Assembly: GCA_040902195.1 (NCBI GenBank)
Contig: JBBDXS010000020.1
Span: 1 to 60,108 of the forward strand
Source of the DNA: JBBDXS01 sp040902195
Lineage (GTDB): Bacteria > Chloroflexota > Dehalococcoidia > DSTF01 > RBG-16-68-14
DNA: 60,108 nt
Direction: 5' to 3'
A program made the translations under genes and the position numbers. Positions 24,590 through 34,102 of this stretch are shown here, piece after piece. The notes under the pieces were generated by a model that saw only the letters and a program-made list of their open reading frames with translations, was not told the DNA's origin and did not search any database. Numbering within the stretch: the first letter of the stretch is position 1; each line of letters begins with the position of its first letter.

Positions 24590-25598
24590 TTGCCAACGGC
24601 GGAGAGTCTTGGCTCAGCCACGAGTACCGCTCATTGATGTACTCCCGCCAGCGTGCCAACGCAGGAAAGTCCTCCAATCGAGAGTTCCCGAAGAGCGACT
24701 CCGTCGAAACGCTCTGAAACCTGTCGTCAGGACGCACCAGCCGCTTCCACACCTCCACCGCCGTGGCACCGAGATGCCGAAGCGACGGTGATGTGATGCG
24801 TCGGAAATCCGTGTTCTGAGCAGGAGCGATGTGCAGGACACGGACAATGTCGGCACCTAGCTCTTTGGCCCGCTCCATTTCGTGGGCGAGGAGCTGTTGG
24901 CGCATGAATTGGTAGAACGGCTCGTAGAAGAGAGCACTCACGTCGGCGTCGGGAACACGCGCCATATCGATGGGGCAGTCACGGCGGCCAAGAAGCGGGC
25001 GGTAGGTCTTGCTACGGTCGGTACCGCTAGGAGCAAACAGTAGAGAGGCACCTCCGTAGGATTCGGTGTATTTCCATTCGATGAGAACGATCTCCTTCTT
25101 GCCGTCCTCGCGCTCGAACATCACAGCGGCATCCGCGCTGGTTGCGTTCGCACCGCGAGTTCGGGCCTGTCCGGCTACTCTTTCATGCAAGTAATTCTCA
25201 GCGCCGATCCATTCAAACGAAACGAGGTGATCCGAACTCTCCATTGATAAGAAGCGGCGAGCCTGCGGGTAGTGAGGGCGTAGCAGTGCACCCAGCGCTT
25301 CTTGATTGTTGCTGAAGGGAAGTAGGAAATTGACGCAAGCCACTTGTGAATCGCAAAGATGGTTGCTAGGGCCGCCCGCGAAACCCTGATGCCATGGAAT
25401 CCTCGCCTCCTTGAAATATTCAATGGCCTCCTGCCGTATTCCACTGAATAGATTTTGCGACGAGCATCCGATAGGAATACAGAAGGGTCGCGGCTTGCCC
25501 TTGAAGACGCCTTCGAAGCGCGCCTCGGGCGACAGATCTGGCGATGTCGCCCTGAAAGCAATCAGGCGCCGTTTCTCTTCTTCGAGAAACTTCCCCAT
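24582..25598 (-). CDS. PD-(D/E)XK nuclease-like protein, possibly PGN_0703 family restriction endonuclease
   Basis: The protein has 338 residues. A nuclease core is visible near residues 150-180: SADAAVMF, then KKEIVLIEWKYTESYG, giving the D and E-x-K ligands. SQVACVNFLLPFSNNQEAL and the general layout recall the PGN_0703 family of putative restriction endonucleases. No methyltransferase is adjacent. Base composition is lower in GC than its neighbours (29 of 60 at 25381-25440), and codon choice is more mixed, which suggests recent transfer. It is nonetheless packed tightly: 5 bases after valS and overlapping the amidase start. Nuclease activity is inferred from the motif. Confidence 0.6.
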   Translation of the reverse strand: MGKFLEEEKRRLIAFRATSPDLSPEARFEGVFKGKPRPFCIPIGCSSQNLFSGIRQEAIEYFKEARIPWHQGFAGGPSNHLCDSQVACVNFLLPFSNNQEALGALLRPHYPQARRFLSMESSDHLVSFEWIGAENYLHERVAGQARTRGANATSADAAVMFEREDGKKEIVLIEWKYTESYGGASLLFAPSGTDRSKTYRPLLGRRDCPIDMARVPDADVSALFYEPFYQFMRQQLLAHEMERAKELGADIVRVLHIAPAQNTDFRRITSPSLRHLGATAVEVWKRLVRPDDRFQSVSTESLFGNSRLEDFPALARWREYINERYSWLSQDSPPLANA

Positions 25599-25603
25599 GT
25601 CCC

Positions 25604-28348
25604 TTACCCCAGTTCCTCCAGCGCGCGCCTCAGTCCTTCGAGGCGGGTTTGCGCGGCGGCGAGGCGGTCTTCTTCCGCCGCGACGACGTCGCGCGGCGCT
25701 TTCGAGCGGAACTGCTCGTTCGAGAGCTTGCCCTGCAGCCGCTTCGCGTACACCTCCGCTTCCGCGATCTCCTTCTCGAGCCGTGAGCGCTCGGCCCCGG
25801 CGTCCATCAGCCCGGCCAGCGGCACGATCACCTGCGCGTGCGGCAGCACCGCGGTCGCGACGCCGTCGCGAGGCGCCTCGCTCGCGTCCGAAACGATGTG
25901 CAGCGGCTGCACGCGCGCGAGCGCCTCGATGTACGGCGCGCCCGCCTCGATCGCGGGACGCGCATCGTTCGAGACGACGTAGGCCTCGATAGGACGCGAC
26001 GGCTCGATCTTCTTTTCGGAGCGGATGTTGCGGATCGCGCGCACGACATCGATGACGCCGTCGACCGCCCGCTCCGCCTCCTCATCTCGCCACGCCGCGT
26101 CGCTCTTCGGGTACGGCGCGATCATCAGCGCCTCGGAGGGAGGGGTGGCCATGAACGGACGCAGGCGGCCCCACAGCTCCTCCGTGACGAACGGCATGTA
26201 GGGATGCAGCAGCCGCAGCCCGGTCTCGAGCACGTGCACGAGGACCGGTCGCGGGTCCGCCGCGCCATCCTGCCGCAGGCGCACCTTCGCCACCTCGACG
26301 TACCAGTCGCAGTAGTCGCCCCAAAGGAAGTCGTACATGCGATGGCCGGCCTCGTTGAGCTGGAACTCGTTCAGCAGCCTGTCCACTTCGGCGACGAGCT
26401 TTTCGAGCCGCGAGAGCACCCAGCGGTCTTCCGCCGGCAACGAGGCGCGATCTGCGAGCGACGGCGTCGCGACCTTCTGCGACGGGTCGAGCTGCATGAT
26501 GACGAATCGCGACGCGTTCCAGAGCTTGTTCGCAAAGTTGCGCGCCGACTCGATTTTCTCCTCGCGCAGACGCTGGTCCTGCCCGGTACCCGCCGCCGTC
26601 ACGAGCGTGAAGCGCACCGCATCGGCGCCGTACTTGTCGACCAGGCCGATCGGGTCGACGACATTCCCACGCGTCTTGCTCATCTTCTGCCCGTCGTCGT
26701 CGCGGACGAGGCCGTGCAGGTAGACGTAGCGGAACGGCACGCGCTTTTCGAACGCGTCGCCACGTTCGCGCATGCAGAAGAGACCCATCATGATCATGCG
26801 CGCGACCCAGAAGAAGATGATCTCGTACGCCGTCTCCATCACGTCGGTCGGATAGAAGCGGCGCAGATCGTCCGTGTCGTCCGGCCAGCCCAGCGTCGAG
26901 AACGGCCAGAGTCCGGCCGAGAACCACGTGTCGAGCGTGTCTTCGTCCTGACGCAGCGACGTCGCGCCGCAGGCGTCGCACGACTCCGGCGCCTCGACGG
27001 CGGGCGGCGGCACGTTGACCGCCGCACAGGAGTCGCAGTACCAGACGGGGATGCGGTGGCCCCACCAGAGCTGGCGCGAGATACACCAGTCGCGCAGGTT
27101 CTCCATCCAGTTCGTGTAGATCTTCGTAAAGCGCGGCGGCAGGAACTGCACCGCTCCGTCCGTCACCGCGCGGAGCGCCTCGCCGGAGAGCGAGCGGCCT
27201 GGCTCGTACTCCTTGTTCACAGCGACGAACCACTGCTCCGAGATCAGCGGCTCGACGATCGTGCCACAGCGGTCGCACACGCCGATGGAGTGTCGATACG
27301 GCTCCGTCTTCACGAGGAAGCCCTGCGCGTCCAGATCGCGCACGATGGCCTCGCGGCAGTCGAAACGGTCCATGCCCGCGTAGGGCCCCGCCTCGCCGTT
27401 CATCGTGCCGTCCGGATTGATCGCGCTGACGACGGGGACGTTGTGGCGCTGGCCGATCTCGAAGTCGACGGGGTCGTGGCCGGGCGTGACCTTCAGCGCG
27501 CCGGTGCCGAAGGCGGGATCGATCGCGTCGTCGCCGACGACGGCCAGCTCGCGCCCGATGATCGGCAGGCGCGCCTTCTTGCCGGTGAACGCGCGGTAGC
27601 GCTCGTCCTCCGGATGCACCGCGATCGCCGTATCCGCGACGATCGTCTCGGGACGCGTCGTCGCGATCGTGATGTACCCGCCCGATGGCTGGCCGGCGTC
27701 ATCGAGCATCGGATAGCGCACGTGCCACAGAAATCCGTCGCGCTCCTCGTGGTCAACTTCCAGATCGGAGAGCGCGGTGTTGCAGCGCGGGCACCAGTTG
27801 ATCAGGCGCTCGCCGCGATAGATCAGCCCGGCCTGGTAGAGCTGGTAGAACGCGGCGCGCACGGCCCTGCTGGGGCCCGGGTCCATCGTGAACAGCTCGC
27901 GGCTCCAGTCCGCCGACGAGCCGAGGCGCTTGTGCTGGCCGAAGATGCGCGAGCGGCTGTTGTTCACAAACCCCCAGACGCGCTCGAGAAACTTCTCTCG
28001 GCCGATGTCGTACTTCGTCAGCCCTTCCGCCGCAAGCTGCCGTTCGACGAGGACGTGTACCGCGATCGCGGCGTGATCGATCCCCGGTAGCCACAACGTC
28101 GGCTGGCCCAGCATGCGGTGCCAGCGGATCAGGATGTCCTCGACGCCATCGGTCAGGGCGTGGCCCAGGTGCAGCTCGCCCGTGAGGTTGGGCGGCGGCA
28201 TGATGATGACGAAGGGGTCGGCGTCGCTGTCGCTCGGCTTGAAGTAGCCGGACTCCTCCCACCACACGTAGATCCGCCCCTCGACGGCGCCGGGATCGTA
28301 CGCCTTCGGCATGTCTGCTGCGTTAGCGATGTCGTGTTCCTTCGTCAT
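25604..28348 (-). CDS. valS: valyl-tRNA synthetase
   Basis: The protein has 914 residues and charges tRNA-Val. The class I signatures are HLGHA (HIGH) in PPPNLTGELHLGHALTD and KMSKTRGN (KMSKS). Zn-ribbon-like Cys pairs are seen at NWCPRCNTAL and CDRCG, and the editing-domain stretch TTRPETIVADTAIAVHP is intact. A C-terminal coiled coil (SRLEKEIAEAEVYAKRLQGKL) closes it, as in other ValRS. The start at 28348 (MTKEHD) has GAGGG upstream; a Met seven codons earlier and another at 28312 are alternatives. Confidence 0.96.
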   Translation of the reverse strand: MTKEHDIANAADMPKAYDPGAVEGRIYVWWEESGYFKPSDSDADPFVIIMPPPNLTGELHLGHALTDGVEDILIRWHRMLGQPTLWLPGIDHAAIAVHVLVERQLAAEGLTKYDIGREKFLERVWGFVNNSRSRIFGQHKRLGSSADWSRELFTMDPGPSRAVRAAFYQLYQAGLIYRGERLINWCPRCNTALSDLEVDHEERDGFLWHVRYPMLDDAGQPSGGYITIATTRPETIVADTAIAVHPEDERYRAFTGKKARLPIIGRELAVVGDDAIDPAFGTGALKVTPGHDPVDFEIGQRHNVPVVSAINPDGTMNGEAGPYAGMDRFDCREAIVRDLDAQGFLVKTEPYRHSIGVCDRCGTIVEPLISEQWFVAVNKEYEPGRSLSGEALRAVTDGAVQFLPPRFTKIYTNWMENLRDWCISRQLWWGHRIPVWYCDSCAAVNVPPPAVEAPESCDACGATSLRQDEDTLDTWFSAGLWPFSTLGWPDDTDDLRRFYPTDVMETAYEIIFFWVARMIMMGLFCMRERGDAFEKRVPFRYVYLHGLVRDDDGQKMSKTRGNVVDPIGLVDKYGADAVRFTLVTAAGTGQDQRLREEKIESARNFANKLWNASRFVIMQLDPSQKVATPSLADRASLPAEDRWVLSRLEKLVAEVDRLLNEFQLNEAGHRMYDFLWGDYCDWYVEVAKVRLRQDGAADPRPVLVHVLETGLRLLHPYMPFVTEELWGRLRPFMATPPSEALMIAPYPKSDAAWRDEEAERAVDGVIDVVRAIRNIRSEKKIEPSRPIEAYVVSNDARPAIEAGAPYIEALARVQPLHIVSDASEAPRDGVATAVLPHAQVIVPLAGLMDAGAERSRLEKEIAEAEVYAKRLQGKLSNEQFRSKAPRDVVAAEEDRLAAAQTRLEGLRRALEELG

Positions 28349-28423
28349 AGACGTTGCCCTCACATACAACTCGACCCCGATTCCTCGGGGCCGCTGCGAT
28401 TGTACTGGCGCACGTGGCCCCGG

Positions 28424-29206
28424 TCAACGAAAGCGTGCTACTACCTCGCCATCGAAGACGTTGGCGTTCGGCGCCATTGCCGACTCGACATGCTCGGCGC
28501 GGCGGCGCGCGCCGGCCTCGAGCCGTGAGATCTGCGCAAGCGCCTTCCGCGTGTCGGACGCGACGCGCGCAGGATCGCTCTGGTTGACGCGGTACTTGAA
28601 GAGCCAGTAGATGAACGCGCGCAGATCGCCGTACGACAGGTCCTCGCACGGCGGCAGCTCGCGCTCGGCACGGAAGTCCGCGAGCAGCTCGTGTTCGGGA
28701 CGTCCGTAAATGCGCTCGAAGACCTGGCCTTCCGCGTTCTCGCCTCGCATCCAGACCGACGAGCGTCCTTCCTTGATCACTTCTTCCTCGACCGTGAGCT
28801 GGAGCGCTTCCTCGACCATGACGCCGTACACGAAGTTCAGGTGCGCGCGGTGTTTCGCATCTCCGATAGCGTGGCGGAAGTCGTCTTCTTCCATCTCGAG
28901 CGGCATCTTGCCGAAGAACAGCAACGCCTCTGTTTCGTCCTTTGGTATCGCGCCGTCGAGCTCGTCACAAAGGCGCTCCGCGAGCAGCAGCCAATCGAAC
29001 GCCTCGCCGCCGATCAGGTAGCGATAGTGGCGGTCGCCGACGGTCTCCTCCGTCAGCTCCCACTCGGCGATGGCTTCGAGCAGCGCGTCGAACCAGTCCC
29101 GTCCGTCCGCGACCGCTCCCTCGAACGCGATCACGAGCGCAGGCGCCGGCTCCGACCGTCGCTTCGCCGACTTCTTCGGCGGCGCTACGCTGCTACGCCG
29201 TGGCAT
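28424..29206 (-). CDS. conserved hypothetical protein downstream of secA
   Basis: The protein has 260 residues, acidic, with no signal peptide or membrane segment. A basic, Ser/Pro-rich N-terminus (MPRRSSVAPPKKSAKRR) is followed by ALVIAFEGAVADGRDWFDALLEAIAEWEL, DRHYRYLIGGEAFDWLLLAERLCDEL, and a long helical region with HAIGDAKHRAHLNFVYGVMVEEAL and SYGDLRAFIYWLFKYRVNQSDP. I do not recognise a characterised family. It overlaps the secA 3' end by 22 bases and precedes valS by 75, so it is probably translated together with secA. The His/Glu/Asp pattern is not enough to suggest catalysis. Confidence 0.75.
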   Translation of the reverse strand: MPRRSSVAPPKKSAKRRSEPAPALVIAFEGAVADGRDWFDALLEAIAEWELTEETVGDRHYRYLIGGEAFDWLLLAERLCDELDGAIPKDETEALLFFGKMPLEMEEDDFRHAIGDAKHRAHLNFVYGVMVEEALQLTVEEEVIKEGRSSVWMRGENAEGQVFERIYGRPEHELLADFRAERELPPCEDLSYGDLRAFIYWLFKYRVNQSDPARVASDTRKALAQISRLEAGARRRAEHVESAMAPNANVFDGEVVARFR

Positions 29207-31866
29207 TTCTTGTACTTTTTTCCGCTGCCGCAGGGGCAGGGCTCATTTCGTCCGACTTTGCGCGCCTTCGAGACCGGGGACGCCGCGACGCGAGGGGCAG
29301 GCGCGCCCTGTCCGATCGCGCCGACGCCCGCGCCGACGGGCTGTCGAGCCGGGGCGGCGCCCTCTTGGTCCTCGCGGTTTTCGCGCGTAACCGGGGCCGG
29401 GGCGGGCTGCGGCGCAGCCTGCGTGAGCTCGACGTGGTAGATCGAACGGGTCATCTGACGGCGGATCGCGGCGAGGAACTGCTGCCACATGTCGTGCGCT
29501 TCCGACTTGTAGGCGACGAGCGGGTCTGTCTGGCCGTACGCCCGCAGGCCGATGCCCTGGCGCATCGTCTCCATCTCGGTCAAATGCTCCACCCAGAGCG
29601 TGTCGATCGTGCGGAGCATGAGCACGCGCTCCAACGTACGCATGCGCTGTTCGCCCATCTCCTGCTCGCGTTTGTTGTACGCCTCCTCGGCATGGGTCAG
29701 GAGCTCTTCGAGAATGTCGTCGTGTCCCGCGTCGGCGAACGCGTCCGCCTTGTAGTCCGGCGGCAGCTTCACGATCGCGTTCACTTCCGCGAGCAGCAGG
29801 TCAAGGTCCCACAGGTCCGGATCGCGCGCCGGCGCGTGCAGCTCGACGAGGTCCTCGATCTCCTCCCGCACCATCTCGAAGATGTTGCTCTTGAGGTCCG
29901 CGCCCTCGATCGTCTTCTTGCGTTCGGTGTAGATAACGTCGCGGTGCGTGTTCATCACGTCGTCGTAATCGACAAGGTGCTTGCGGATGTCGAAGTTGTG
30001 GCCCTCGACCTTCGTCTGCGCGGACTCGATCGATTTCGCGACCATGTTGCTTTCGATCGGCATGTCCTCTTCCAAGCCGAGCTTGCCGAGCATGTTGCCC
30101 AGCCATTCCGGCGCGAAGCGCCGCATAACGTCGTCTTCCAACGAGACAAAGAAGCGCGAGCTGCCGGGGTCACCCTGACGTCCGGCGCGGCCACGGAGCT
30201 GGTTATCGATCCGGCGCGCTTCATGCCGTTCCGTGCCGATGATGTGCAGCCCGCCCAGCTCGACGACCTTGTCGTGCTCCTGCTGCCACTCATCTTTGTT
30301 GCGGTGCTCGTCGGGCTTGCCGCCGAGAATGATGTCGGTACCGCGTCCGGCCATGTTCGTGGCGATCGTGACCGCGCTCAGCCGTCCCGCGTTCGCGATG
30401 ATGTTCGCCTCGCGCTCATGGTGCTTCGCGTTTAGGACCTCGTGCGGGAGGCCCTTACGCTTCAACAGCTCAGAGAGGTACTCGGACTTCTCGATAGAGA
30501 CCGTCCCGACGAGAGCGGGCCTCCCGATCTCGTGCATCTCTTCGACCTCTTCGACCACGGCATCGAACTTCGCGCGCTCGCTGCGGTAGACCAGGTCGGT
30601 CTCGTCCTCGCGGACCATGTCCATGTTCGTTGGGATAATGACGACTTCAAGCTTGTAGATTTTGAAGAACTCTTCGGCTTCGGTGACTGCGGTACCGGTC
30701 ATGCCAGCGAGCTTGTCGTAGAGGCGGAAGTAGTTCTGGAGCGTGATCGTCGCGTAGGTCAGCGACTCTTGCTGGATTTTCACGCCTTCCTTCGCCTCGA
30801 CGGCCTGGTGGAGGCCGTCCGACCAGCGCCGGCCCGGCATGAGACGGCCGGTGAACTCGTCGACGATAATCACCTCGCCGTCGCGCACGACGTACTCGCG
30901 GTCGGCCCGATACAGCGCGTGCGCCTTCAGCGCCGCCTCGAGATAGCGCGTCAAACGGAAGTTCTCCGGCGAATAGATGTTGTCGATGCCCAGCCATTTC
31001 TCCATCTTCGCCACGCCTTCTTCTGTCGGCGTAACGGAGCGCTGCTTCTCGTCAACGGTGTAGTCGATCTCCTCTTCGAGGCGCGGCACAATGCGCGCGA
31101 ACGTCGTGTACGTCTGCGTGCTCTCCTGCGCAGGGCCGCTGATGATCAACGGCGTCCGCGCCTCGTCGATGAGGATGTTGTCAACCTCGTCGACTATCGC
31201 GTAGCGGCGCTGCACCTGCACCTGGCGCGCCAGGTCCGGCGCCATGTTGTCGCGCAGGTAATCGAAGCCGAACTCATGGTTCGTGCCGTACGTGATGTCC
31301 GCGGCGTAGGCCTCGCGACGCGTGCACGGTACGATGTGCTCCATGTTCTGCACGTCGCTGACTTTCTCGGGCGTAAAGATGAACGACGCGTCGTGCTGCA
31401 GGATGGCGAGCGACAGGCCAAGCGACGAGAAGATGGGGCCCATCCATTGCGCGTCGCGCTTGGCGAGATAGTCGTTCACGGTGACGAGATGGGTGCCCTT
31501 GCCTTCGAGCGCGTTCAGGTAAAGCGGCAGCGTCGCGACAAGCGTTTTGCCTTCACCCGTCTTCATCTCGGCGATCTTGCCCTGATGCAGCACGATGCCG
31601 CCCATCAGCTGCACATCGAAATGACGCAGTCCCGTGTGGCGCTTCGACGACTCGCGCACCGCGGCGAACGCCTCGGGCAATAGATCGTCCAGCGTCTCGC
31701 CGGCTGCGAGGCGCTCGCGGAACTCGTCTGTCTTCGCGCGCAGCTCATCGTCCGAGAACGCCTCGAACTCCGGTTCGAGGTTGCTGATGACGCTAACGAG
31801 CGGCTCGATCTTGCGGACCTCACGGTCGTTCGAGTCGCCCAGCAGCCCGCTCGCCCACTTCAGCAT
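29185..31866 (-). CDS. secA: preprotein translocase ATPase SecA
   Basis: The protein has 893 residues and is the motor that drives proteins through SecYEG. Seen: Walker A in AEMKTGEGKTLVATL, IVDEVDNILIDEARTPLIISG, the preprotein cross-linking region, helicase motif VI GRAGRQGDPGSSRFFVSLEDD and the C-terminal zinc site EPCPCGSGKKYKKCHG. The long region before the zinc site is Ala/Pro/Arg-rich. The ATG is 8 bases past prs. This zinc tail normally binds SecB or the membrane. Confidence 0.97.
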   Translation of the reverse strand: MLKWASGLLGDSNDREVRKIEPLVSVISNLEPEFEAFSDDELRAKTDEFRERLAAGETLDDLLPEAFAAVRESSKRHTGLRHFDVQLMGGIVLHQGKIAEMKTGEGKTLVATLPLYLNALEGKGTHLVTVNDYLAKRDAQWMGPIFSSLGLSLAILQHDASFIFTPEKVSDVQNMEHIVPCTRREAYAADITYGTNHEFGFDYLRDNMAPDLARQVQVQRRYAIVDEVDNILIDEARTPLIISGPAQESTQTYTTFARIVPRLEEEIDYTVDEKQRSVTPTEEGVAKMEKWLGIDNIYSPENFRLTRYLEAALKAHALYRADREYVVRDGEVIIVDEFTGRLMPGRRWSDGLHQAVEAKEGVKIQQESLTYATITLQNYFRLYDKLAGMTGTAVTEAEEFFKIYKLEVVIIPTNMDMVREDETDLVYRSERAKFDAVVEEVEEMHEIGRPALVGTVSIEKSEYLSELLKRKGLPHEVLNAKHHEREANIIANAGRLSAVTIATNMAGRGTDIILGGKPDEHRNKDEWQQEHDKVVELGGLHIIGTERHEARRIDNQLRGRAGRQGDPGSSRFFVSLEDDVMRRFAPEWLGNMLGKLGLEEDMPIESNMVAKSIESAQTKVEGHNFDIRKHLVDYDDVMNTHRDVIYTERKKTIEGADLKSNIFEMVREEIEDLVELHAPARDPDLWDLDLLLAEVNAIVKLPPDYKADAFADAGHDDILEELLTHAEEAYNKREQEMGEQRMRTLERVLMLRTIDTLWVEHLTEMETMRQGIGLRAYGQTDPLVAYKSEAHDMWQQFLAAIRRQMTRSIYHVELTQAAPQPAPAPVTRENREDQEGAAPARQPVGAGVGAIGQGAPAPRVAASPVSKARKVGRNEPCPCGSGKKYKKCHGVAA

Positions 31867-31874
31867 AAGATCAC

Positions 31875-32876
31875 CTAGCTCTGTTCTCCCACGCTTCGCG
31901 CAGCGGCGGGCTCCCTATGTTGGGAGTCTTCGTCCATCTGGAACAGCTCGCCCACAGATCGGCCGGTATTGATCCGGCCGATCGCTTCGCCGATGAGCGG
32001 CGCAACGCTGAGCACCGTGATCTTGTCGATTATCTTCTCCGGCGGCAACGGCACCGTATCCGTCACGACGACTTCCTCGACGCTGCTGCTGTCGAGGCGA
32101 GACACGGCGGAGCCTGAGAGGATCGGGTGCGTCGCGGCGGCGTAGACCGCGGTGGCGCCCCGCTGGCGGAGCAGCTCGATGCCTTCGACGAGCGTGCTGC
32201 CGGTCTGGATCTCATCGTCCACGATAATCGCCGGGCAACCATCGACATCACCGATCAGGTTCAGCGCCTCGGCGTCGTCATCGTTGCCGGTGCGGCGCTT
32301 CTCGACGATGGCGAGAGGCGCGTTCATGTTCTGCGCGACGTTGCGCGCCCGCTTGGAGAAGCCGACGTCCGCAGAGACAACGACCGGATTGATCAGGGCC
32401 TTGTCTTTGAAGTGCTTGCTGATCAGGTAGAGAGCGGTCAGCTCGTCCACCGGAATGTTGAAGAAGCCCTGGATCTGCCCTGCGTGCAGGTCGACCGTAG
32501 CCAGCCGATCGGCGCCCGCCGTCTCGATCAGGTTGGCCAGCAAGCGAGCGGTGATCGGCACACGCGGCTGGTCTTTCTTATCGCTTCGGCCATAGGCGTA
32601 GTACGGCACGACCGCAGTGACCCGTCCCGCCGACGCGCGCTTCATCGCGTCGATCATGATCAGGAGCTCCATGATGCTCGTGTTGACCGGCGTGGTCATC
32701 GGCTGCACGATGAAGACATCCCGCTCGCGAACGTTCTCGCGTACCTTTACGAAGATGTTCTCGTTGCCGAACTCGAACACCTCGCACTCGCCCAGCGGCG
32801 TCTCGAGATAAGCGCAGATCGACTGGGCAAGCTGCCGATGCGCGTTGCCGCTGAAGATTCGCAGCTCTTGATACAC
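31875..32876 (-). CDS. prs: ribose-phosphate pyrophosphokinase
   Basis: The protein has 333 residues and makes PRPP from ribose 5-phosphate and ATP. Seen: FGNENIFVKVRENVRERDVFIVQ, MELLIMIDAMKRASAGRVTAVVPYYAYGRSDKK, DLHAGQIQGFFNIPVDEL and the PRPP loop IIVDDEIQTGSTL, which differs slightly from the usual DDMIDTGGT. The GTG start at 32876 has GGAGGG 5 bases upstream; the frame is open to 32993 but that part has no similarity. Likely first gene of the prs-secA-valS run. Confidence 0.93.
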   Translation of the reverse strand: MYQELRIFSGNAHRQLAQSICAYLETPLGECEVFEFGNENIFVKVRENVRERDVFIVQPMTTPVNTSIMELLIMIDAMKRASAGRVTAVVPYYAYGRSDKKDQPRVPITARLLANLIETAGADRLATVDLHAGQIQGFFNIPVDELTALYLISKHFKDKALINPVVVSADVGFSKRARNVAQNMNAPLAIVEKRRTGNDDDAEALNLIGDVDGCPAIIVDDEIQTGSTLVEGIELLRQRGATAVYAAATHPILSGSAVSRLDSSSVEEVVVTDTVPLPPEKIIDKITVLSVAPLIGEAIGRINTGRSVGELFQMDEDSQHREPAAARSVGEQS

Positions 32877-33011
32877 CGCGTCCCTCCGATGACCCGATCC
32901 TCGGTCCGACACCGAACTCTCCTCCTGGCAACCCGAACGCGACGGGCCGGGCGAGGTCTCCCTCAGGCCGGCCCGCGACTGCGACGAGCGCACGTCTGCT
33001 TGACCATCCCA

Positions 33012-33040
33012 ATCATAGCATAGCTTCGCGCCAGCTTCGA
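33012..33040 (-). promoter_or_regulatory. possible promoter of prs-secA
   Basis: On the minus strand a TATGAT -10 (33017-33012) lies 17 bases from a weak -35, TCGAAG (33040-33035). The leader to the GTG would be about 130 bases. Confidence 0.35.
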
Positions 33041-33047
33041 GGGTTTC

Positions 33048-34100
33048 CTAGTTATAGTAGTCGTATACGGCCTTAGAGAGCCCGGCGATGCGCTCCGCGC
33101 CACCGTCCGCATAGCCATAGTCCGTCAAGATGACCAACACATACGTGGCGTCCGGAGAGACGACGATACCCGCGTCGTGGGTTGCATCCTCCCAGCTACC
33201 CGTCTTGTGCGCGACGAATGTCCCAGCGGGCAGAAGCGCCGGAATCCGGTCGTCGATGACCTCCGACTCCAGCCGCGCCAGCATCTCCAGGCTCGTCGTT
33301 TCGTTCAGCGCCCCGCCGCGCGCGATCGCCTCCATAAGGAGCGCCATGTCGGCCGCCGTTGTGGGCATCTGACCGCCGAGGAAGCCCGTCGAGCGCATGC
33401 CGAAGCCTGAGAGCGCGGTGTTGATGTTCCTCGCGCCTACGCGGTCGAGCACCATGTTCGCCGCCACGTTGTCGCTGATCGCCATCATCCGTTCGATGGC
33501 ACGATCGAGAGAGATCTGCTCGCACGCGTCGACTTCGCCTGGGTTGAGCCCCAGCGAAACGTAGTAGCTGGAACCGATGTACCCTTCGCTGAAATCGAGC
33601 AGGCCCGCGTTGCGCTGGTGGTACGCCTCCAGCATCACCCAGACCTTGTACAGACTTGCAGCGTAAAACTGCCGCCCTACGTCGATCGAGACGCCTTTCC
33701 CGTCTTCGATGTTCTTGATGTAGACGGAGAAGTGCTCCGCCTCTTCTTCACCGATAGTCCCTTTCACCACCAGCTCCAGCGCTCTGTCCGTCGAAAAGCC
33801 AATCGGCCGGTAGGACGGCATCGGCGGCGGCGAGCCGATCGGCCGCAGACGGACCGGTTCGCCGGGCGGCGGTTCATATGGCGCGCCGCCCGGGTACGGG
33901 TCGGCGCACGCGGGCGGCGTCGCCGGGTGTGGCGTCGATGTGCGTTCCGGCGTGGCGGACGCTCGCGCCGGCTCAGGACGAGGCGTGCGCGTCGCGGCCG
34001 GCGCAGCCGGCGTCGCGTCGCTCGCGCTGCCGCCGCCGCACGCAGCGAGGCCCACGATAGACAAGACCGCCACCCCCAACATGGCAGCGAGACGTTGCAT
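33048..34100 (-). CDS. beta-lactamase/PBP-fold serine hydrolase lipoprotein
   Basis: The protein has 350 residues. A lipoprotein signal (LSIVGLAAC) is followed by a Pro/Thr/Arg linker of about 70 residues. The class A beta-lactamase-like motifs are all present: S-L-Y-K in YAASLYKVW, SDN in AISDNVAANMVLD and KTG in VAHKTGSWEDATHDAGIV. The E-x-x-L-N omega-loop region, which carries the deacylating Glu166, is not recognisable, so it is more likely a PBP-like or other serine hydrolase than an efficient beta-lactamase. It starts 2 bases past the cinA stop and is anchored outside the membrane (inferred). Confidence 0.8.
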   Translation of the reverse strand: MQRLAAMLGVAVLSIVGLAACGGGSASDATPAAPAATRTPRPEPARASATPERTSTPHPATPPACADPYPGGAPYEPPPGEPVRLRPIGSPPPMPSYRPIGFSTDRALELVVKGTIGEEEAEHFSVYIKNIEDGKGVSIDVGRQFYAASLYKVWVMLEAYHQRNAGLLDFSEGYIGSSYYVSLGLNPGEVDACEQISLDRAIERMMAISDNVAANMVLDRVGARNINTALSGFGMRSTGFLGGQMPTTAADMALLMEAIARGGALNETTSLEMLARLESEVIDDRIPALLPAGTFVAHKTGSWEDATHDAGIVVSPDATYVLVILTDYGYADGGAERIAGLSKAVYDYYN

Positions 34101-34102
34101 GA

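Noticed and set aside
25838..28090. 750-codon open frame on the plus strand opposite valS
   Set aside because: It lies wholly within valS; composition is typical of antisense frames in GC-rich DNA.
33048..34100. Calling this gene an antibiotic-resistance beta-lactamase
   Set aside because: The omega-loop glutamate region is not recognisable, so hydrolysis of beta-lactams is not supported.
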